In this document: positions 60,560 to 64,000 of the stretch, one piece after another
How positions within the stretch are numbered: position 1 is the stretch's first letter
Layout of the letters: every line of letters begins with the position of its first letter
Assembly (NCBI GenBank): GCA_963753615.1
Contig: CAVWCW010000002.1
Span: 310,001 to 374,000, forward strand
Reading direction: 5' to 3'
DNA length: 64,000 bases
Source of the DNA: CAVWCW01 sp963753615
Lineage (GTDB): Bacteria > Pseudomonadota > Gammaproteobacteria > Chromatiales > Chromatiaceae
The notes under the pieces: generated by a model
Seen by the model: only the letters and a program-made list of their open reading frames with translations
Databases searched by the model: none
Told to the model about the DNA's origin: nothing
Made by a program: the position numbers and the translations under genes

Positions 60560-61852
60560 ATGAGCATCTACAGGATTTCGGCGGTCGATATTCGCCGGCC
60601 CGAGCGCGCCGGTGTCGAACGCTTTCATATCGATGCCCCGGTGGTTGGGGCGAGCGCCGACCATTTCGCCCTGGCGATACGGGGTTGGGCCCTGGCCCCG
60701 GCGGGGCAACGTCTGAAAGCGGTGCAGGTCCTGGTCAATGGCCGGCCGGTGGCGAGTACGCCGGTCGATCAACTGCGGGAGGACGTGGAACGTGCCTTCG
60801 GCCGGGCCGATGCCCGCACCAGCGGCTTCGCTCTCAATGTCGGCTTGGTCGGTCTGTTGGAGGGGCAGGTGCTGGTGCTGGCGGCGGAGTGCGCGGATGG
60901 GGAATTGGTGCCGCTGGCCAATATTCGTTGCGAGCGCGAGCGACCCTGGGCCGTTGAACAGCAACACATCACCCCGATCCTGGTGGTGACCCAGGGCCGC
61001 ACCGGCAGCACTTGGCTGATGCGGCTGCTGTCGCGGCACCCGGAGGTCGTCACCCGGGACGCCTTTCCCTACGAGGACCGCCCGGCTCAATACTGGGCCA
61101 ACCTGTTCAAGGTGCTTTCGGACCCGGCCGACCTGGCCAATTCCGCCGATTCCTCCAGCTTCTTCGACCAGTATTCCTGGGTCGGCAAGAACCCGTTCTT
61201 CAATCCCGAAGACCCCCAGTTGGCAGCCTGCCTCGGCCACGATCATGTATTGGCGCTGGCGCGCTTCTGCCGCGACAGCATAGAGCGCTTCTACCATTGC
61301 CTGGGGGTTGCTCAGGGCAAAGCCGAGGCCCGCTTTCTGGTGGAAAAGACGGTCGGCGAACCGGGGGCGGCGCGGGTGCTGCGGGACCTGTTCCCGGCCA
61401 CCCGGCGGGTGTTTCTGGTGCGCGATCCCCGCGACATGCTCAGCTCTATCTACTCGTACAATGCCAAGCGGGGGTTTGCCGATTTCGGCGTCCAGTCGGC
61501 GCGCAGCGAAGAGGAATATGTACGATGGCTGGCTCAGGGCACCAGCAACCTGGCCACCTATTGGGAACGCAGCCGCGGGGAGGCCTGCCTGGTGCGCTAC
61601 GAGGACCTGATCCTGAAGCCGGAGGCGACCCTGGGGCGGGTGTTCGAGTACTTGGGCGCGGCCGCCGATCAGACGACCCTGACGGCCACTCTGCGCGCCG
61701 CCCAGGAGCCGGATCCGGCGCTGTCCGGGCATCGCACGAGCAAAGACCCCAAGGCCTCCATCGGCCGCTGGCGCCGGGATCTGCCCAAACCGCTGCGCAA
61801 GCTGGCCGAGCAGGCGTTTGCCGAGATCCTGGAGAAGTTCGACTACCGTTAG
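60560..61852 (+). CDS. Sulfotransferase family protein
   Basis: A 430-residue protein. The N-terminal ~130 residues form a separate beta-rich domain; the rest is a PAPS-dependent sulfotransferase with the P-loop-like LVVTQGRTGSTWLMRLLSRHP and the 3' motif FLVRDPRDMLSS. It may sulfate the surface glycan. It ends in a 4-base tail-to-tail overlap with the Kdo-kinase-like gene. Confidence 0.85.
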   Translation: MSIYRISAVDIRRPERAGVERFHIDAPVVGASADHFALAIRGWALAPAGQRLKAVQVLVNGRPVASTPVDQLREDVERAFGRADARTSGFALNVGLVGLLEGQVLVLAAECADGELVPLANIRCERERPWAVEQQHITPILVVTQGRTGSTWLMRLLSRHPEVVTRDAFPYEDRPAQYWANLFKVLSDPADLANSADSSSFFDQYSWVGKNPFFNPEDPQLAACLGHDHVLALARFCRDSIERFYHCLGVAQGKAEARFLVEKTVGEPGAARVLRDLFPATRRVFLVRDPRDMLSSIYSYNAKRGFADFGVQSARSEEEYVRWLAQGTSNLATYWERSRGEACLVRYEDLILKPEATLGRVFEYLGAAADQTTLTATLRAAQEPDPALSGHRTSKDPKASIGRWRRDLPKPLRKLAEQAFAEILEKFDYR

Positions 61853-62520
61853 TCCCGACCGCCCTCGGCCCGCTTTTGCATCAGCCTCGACAGCAGGACC
61901 TTGGCGCTCCAAGGCGAAATGCCGGAACTCAGCAGGTAGCGGGCGAGAAAGCGCTTCAGCCCGTAGTGGCGGATGATTGCCAGGTCCTGGGGGTAGCGGA
62001 ATAGGTGGCGGAAGTTGCGGGCGCGCCCGAGCGGGCTCATCGGCAGCCACAGGAAGCGCAGGTCGGCGACGTCGATCAACATCAGTTCCCCCTCCGGGTG
62101 GCGCAGAATATTGCCGAGGTGCAGGGAGCGAAAATAGATCCCCTTGTGATGCAGCCGGGCGACGAACTCCGCCAGCTCGCCGAGAATGGCACGGCCGTTG
62201 CCCGCGCTCTGCAGGTACTGGCGCAGGGGGTTGCCGTCGAGCAGGGGGTAGACCACCAGGTCGCGCTCGATCGCCGGGCAGCGGTAGACCGCCTCCACCT
62301 GCACCGTGGGCACACCGTAGCGCTGCAGGCGCTGGGCATTGCGTTGAAAGCGCCGGGCATAGGGATAGAGGCTGTTCATGCTCAGGCGCCGCTTGCGCCG
62401 AAACAGCTTGATGATGCGGCCCTCCGGCGTCAGCAGGACCTTGGGGCCGTAACGGTCTTTCTCCAATTCCTGGGCCCCGGCGCTCAGCCGCTCGTAGGCC
62501 TCTAGTTCCAGGCGTTTCAT
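61849..62520 (-). CDS. Lipopolysaccharide kinase (Kdo kinase/WaaP) family protein
   Basis: A 223-residue kinase-like protein. IIKLFRRKRRLS holds the probable ATP Lys; KGIYFRSLHLGNIL and ELMLIDVADLRF are the catalytic-loop and metal motifs, with Ser in place of the usual HxD Asp-adjacent residue, as in some WaaP/Kdo-kinase relatives. It should phosphorylate an LPS core sugar. Confidence 0.8.
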   Translation of the reverse strand: MKRLELEAYERLSAGAQELEKDRYGPKVLLTPEGRIIKLFRRKRRLSMNSLYPYARRFQRNAQRLQRYGVPTVQVEAVYRCPAIERDLVVYPLLDGNPLRQYLQSAGNGRAILGELAEFVARLHHKGIYFRSLHLGNILRHPEGELMLIDVADLRFLWLPMSPLGRARNFRHLFRYPQDLAIIRHYGLKRFLARYLLSSGISPWSAKVLLSRLMQKRAEGGRD

Positions 62521-62570
62521 CCGCTACCCCGGCAAATTTCCATTCTTAGCAGGTGCGGGCGAGGGCCGAA

Positions 62571-63680
62571 TCAGCCGGGCAGGGTCGGGAAGCCGGCGCG
62601 CGAGCCCATGTCTTGGGCGTCGCGGCGGAAAGTGGACGGGCTTTGCATGTAGATCGTCAGCAGCCGGGCCAGGGATTCCAGGGCATCCCAGTGGATGCGC
62701 TCGTAACCGTGGGAGGCGTCGATGCCGAAGGTGAGCAGGGCGGTGCGCAGGTCGTTGCCGGCCTCCACCGCCGCTGCGCTGTCGGAGCGGTAGTAGCGGA
62801 ACACGTCGCGCTGGTGGTGGATGCCGAACTCCTGGCACAGCTGGATCAGGCGGTGGGTGAGGTGGAAGTCGAACGGACCGGTCATGTCCGCCATGGCGAT
62901 GGTGACCCCGAACTCGCTGGAGTTCTGACCCGGGGCGGTGACGCCGTTGTCGATCGTGATCATCTCCGCCACGTCCTGGTGCAGGGCCGCCGAGGCCCCG
63001 ACACCCACCTCCTCGGAAATGGTGAACAGGGCGTGGCAGTCCACCGGTAGGCGGGCGCCGGCGGTCTTGACCGCCTGGATCGCACCCAGCAGTACCGCCG
63101 CCCCGGCCTTGTCGTCGAGGTGGCGGGAGTTGATATAGCCGTTGGGCTCTAATTCGGGGCGGGGATCTACGGAGACGAAGTCCCCCACGTGGATACCCAG
63201 GTGCAGCAGGTCCTTGAGGCTGTAGCTGCGTTCGTCCACCCGCAATTCTACGTACTCCCAGCCGCTTGGCTGTTTGTCGTTTTCCGGGCCGAAGGCGTGG
63301 CCGGAGGCCTTGAGCGGCAGGATCGTGCCCCGGTACTGGCCGTTATCGGTATACAGGGTGACCCTGGCCCCCTCGGCGAAGCGGGCGTTCCAGTGCCCGA
63401 CCGGGATCAGTTCCAGGCGGCCGTTGGGCTTCAGCGCCCGGACCATCGCCCCCAGGGTGTCGATATGGGCCACAATGGCCCGGTCGGGCGAGTCCACCTC
63501 GCCCGCCAGGTTGGCGCGGATGGCGCCCCGGCGGGTGATCTCGTAGGGCACCTCCAAGCGGTCCAGCTCGTCGCACACCAGGTGCACCGCGCGGTCGGTG
63601 TAGCCGCTGGGGCTCGGGGTGCGAAGCAGGCGCAGCAGTTGGTTCAGAACATAGGTCTGGTCGATCGGCAACGGCTTCAA
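62571..63680 (-). CDS. M42 family peptidase of the NAGGN osmolyte system
   Basis: A 369-residue zinc peptidase: AIVAHIDTLGAMV, the HLDDKAGAAVLLGA metal site, TISEEVGVGASAAL and RYYRSDSAAAVEAG are M42 motifs. This subgroup lies next to the genes for the osmoprotectant N-acetylglutaminylglutamine amide. It follows the ATP-grasp ligase by 2 bases. Confidence 0.92.
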   Translation of the reverse strand: MKPLPIDQTYVLNQLLRLLRTPSPSGYTDRAVHLVCDELDRLEVPYEITRRGAIRANLAGEVDSPDRAIVAHIDTLGAMVRALKPNGRLELIPVGHWNARFAEGARVTLYTDNGQYRGTILPLKASGHAFGPENDKQPSGWEYVELRVDERSYSLKDLLHLGIHVGDFVSVDPRPELEPNGYINSRHLDDKAGAAVLLGAIQAVKTAGARLPVDCHALFTISEEVGVGASAALHQDVAEMITIDNGVTAPGQNSSEFGVTIAMADMTGPFDFHLTHRLIQLCQEFGIHHQRDVFRYYRSDSAAAVEAGNDLRTALLTFGIDASHGYERIHWDALESLARLLTIYMQSPSTFRRDAQDMGSRAGFPTLPG

Positions 63681-63682
63681 GT

Positions 63683-64000
63683 TCAGGCCTCCCGCGCGGC
63701 GGTCTGGGGGAACAGCAGGTCGATAAAGCGCTCGGCGGTGGGCTGGGGCTCGTGATTGGCCAGCCCGGGGCGCTCGTTGGCCTCGATGATAACGTATTCC
63801 GGCTGGTCGGCGGCAGGCACGATCAGGTCCAACCCGGTGACCGGGATGTCCAAGGCCCGGGCCGCCGTCTCGGCGGCGCGTTTGAGCTCCGGGTGCAAGG
63901 CTGTGGTGACGTCGTGCAGGGTGCCGCCGGTATGCAGATTGGCGGTTTTGCGCACCCGCAGCTTGACCCCTTTCGGCAGGATGCTGTGCATCTCGTAGCC
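63683..64000 (-). CDS. ngg: N-acetylglutaminylglutamine synthetase, partial
   Basis: The C-terminal ~105 residues of an ATP-grasp ligase cut by the window end. GLDLIVPAADQPEYVIIEANERPGL is the metal-binding ATP-grasp core (NxxP type), and the ending PTAERFIDLLFP fits the NAGGN synthetase. Together with the M42 peptidase it points to NAGGN synthesis as salt protection. Confidence 0.85.
   Translation of the reverse strand, partial: GYEMHSILPKGVKLRVRKTANLHTGGTLHDVTTALHPELKRAAETAARALDIPVTGLDLIVPAADQPEYVIIEANERPGLANHEPQPTAERFIDLLFPQTAAREA

Overview
This is a GC-rich chromosomal window from a gammaproteobacterium. Class III PHA synthase (PhaC plus PhaE), the Mpl/UbiX/EnvZ-OmpR housekeeping set, NAGGN osmolyte genes and multiheme cytochromes together suggest a Chromatiales/Ectothiorhodospiraceae-like sulfur or halophilic lineage; this placement is inference. 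No rRNA, tRNA, CRISPR array or complete insertion sequence was recognised.

Layout. (1) 1-8.9 kb: a partial glycine-rich protein gene, comF divergent from the biotin genes bioB-F-H-C-D, then a membrane protein, mpl, a metal-binding chaperone-like protein and ubiX. The bioB/comF gap carries a BirA-type operator over a sigma70-like promoter. (2) 9.2-15 kb: folE, a cysteine synthase, a frameshifted yaaA, xthA, a Mut7-C RNase-like protein and small conserved genes. (3) 15-21 kb: envZ/ompR, a tiny membrane protein behind a structured leader, a large glycine-zipper protein, a repeat-bearing peptidoglycan-binding lipoprotein and an M23 lipoprotein with an odd in-frame stop. (4) 21-25.2 kb: an iron/aminophosphonate-type ABC importer. 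(5) 25.4-31.2 kb: a GT2-Rossmann protein, a tetraheme cytochrome c, and a tightly overlapping operon (cytochrome b561, DUF1924 cytochrome, diheme cytochrome, PepSY protein, response regulator, kinase). (6) 31.6-39.6 kb: a TPR-sulfotransferase and the polyhydroxyalkanoate locus phaC-phaE / phaA-phaB-phaR-phaP-phaB2, with a shared PhaR-like operator box. (7) 40-44.6 kb: a glycosyltransferase-like gene, a lipoprotein, a secreted protein broken by several frameshifts, and a parvulin. (8) 45-62.5 kb: a surface-glycan region with an ABC-2 exporter, acyltransferases, GT-C and GT2 enzymes, GtrA, a HAD-UbiA fusion, a UPF0104-type membrane protein, a 1010-residue methyltransferase-GT2-GT2 fusion, a sulfotransferase and a Kdo-kinase-like protein. 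(9) 62.5-64 kb: the M42 peptidase and partial ATP-grasp ligase of the NAGGN osmolyte pathway.

The most notable unexplained structure is a dispersed ~155 bp element, seen as six full or partial copies. It has TA-bounded terminal inverted repeats (consensus near CTAGGGAAACGCTGA) and several internal hairpins, and looks like an IS630-type MITE. Two copies provide the stop codon of the neighbouring gene and one sits inside the biotin operon. Three genes carry single-base indels (one of them several), and a fourth has a single premature in-frame stop. This may reflect draft-quality sequence or real decay.
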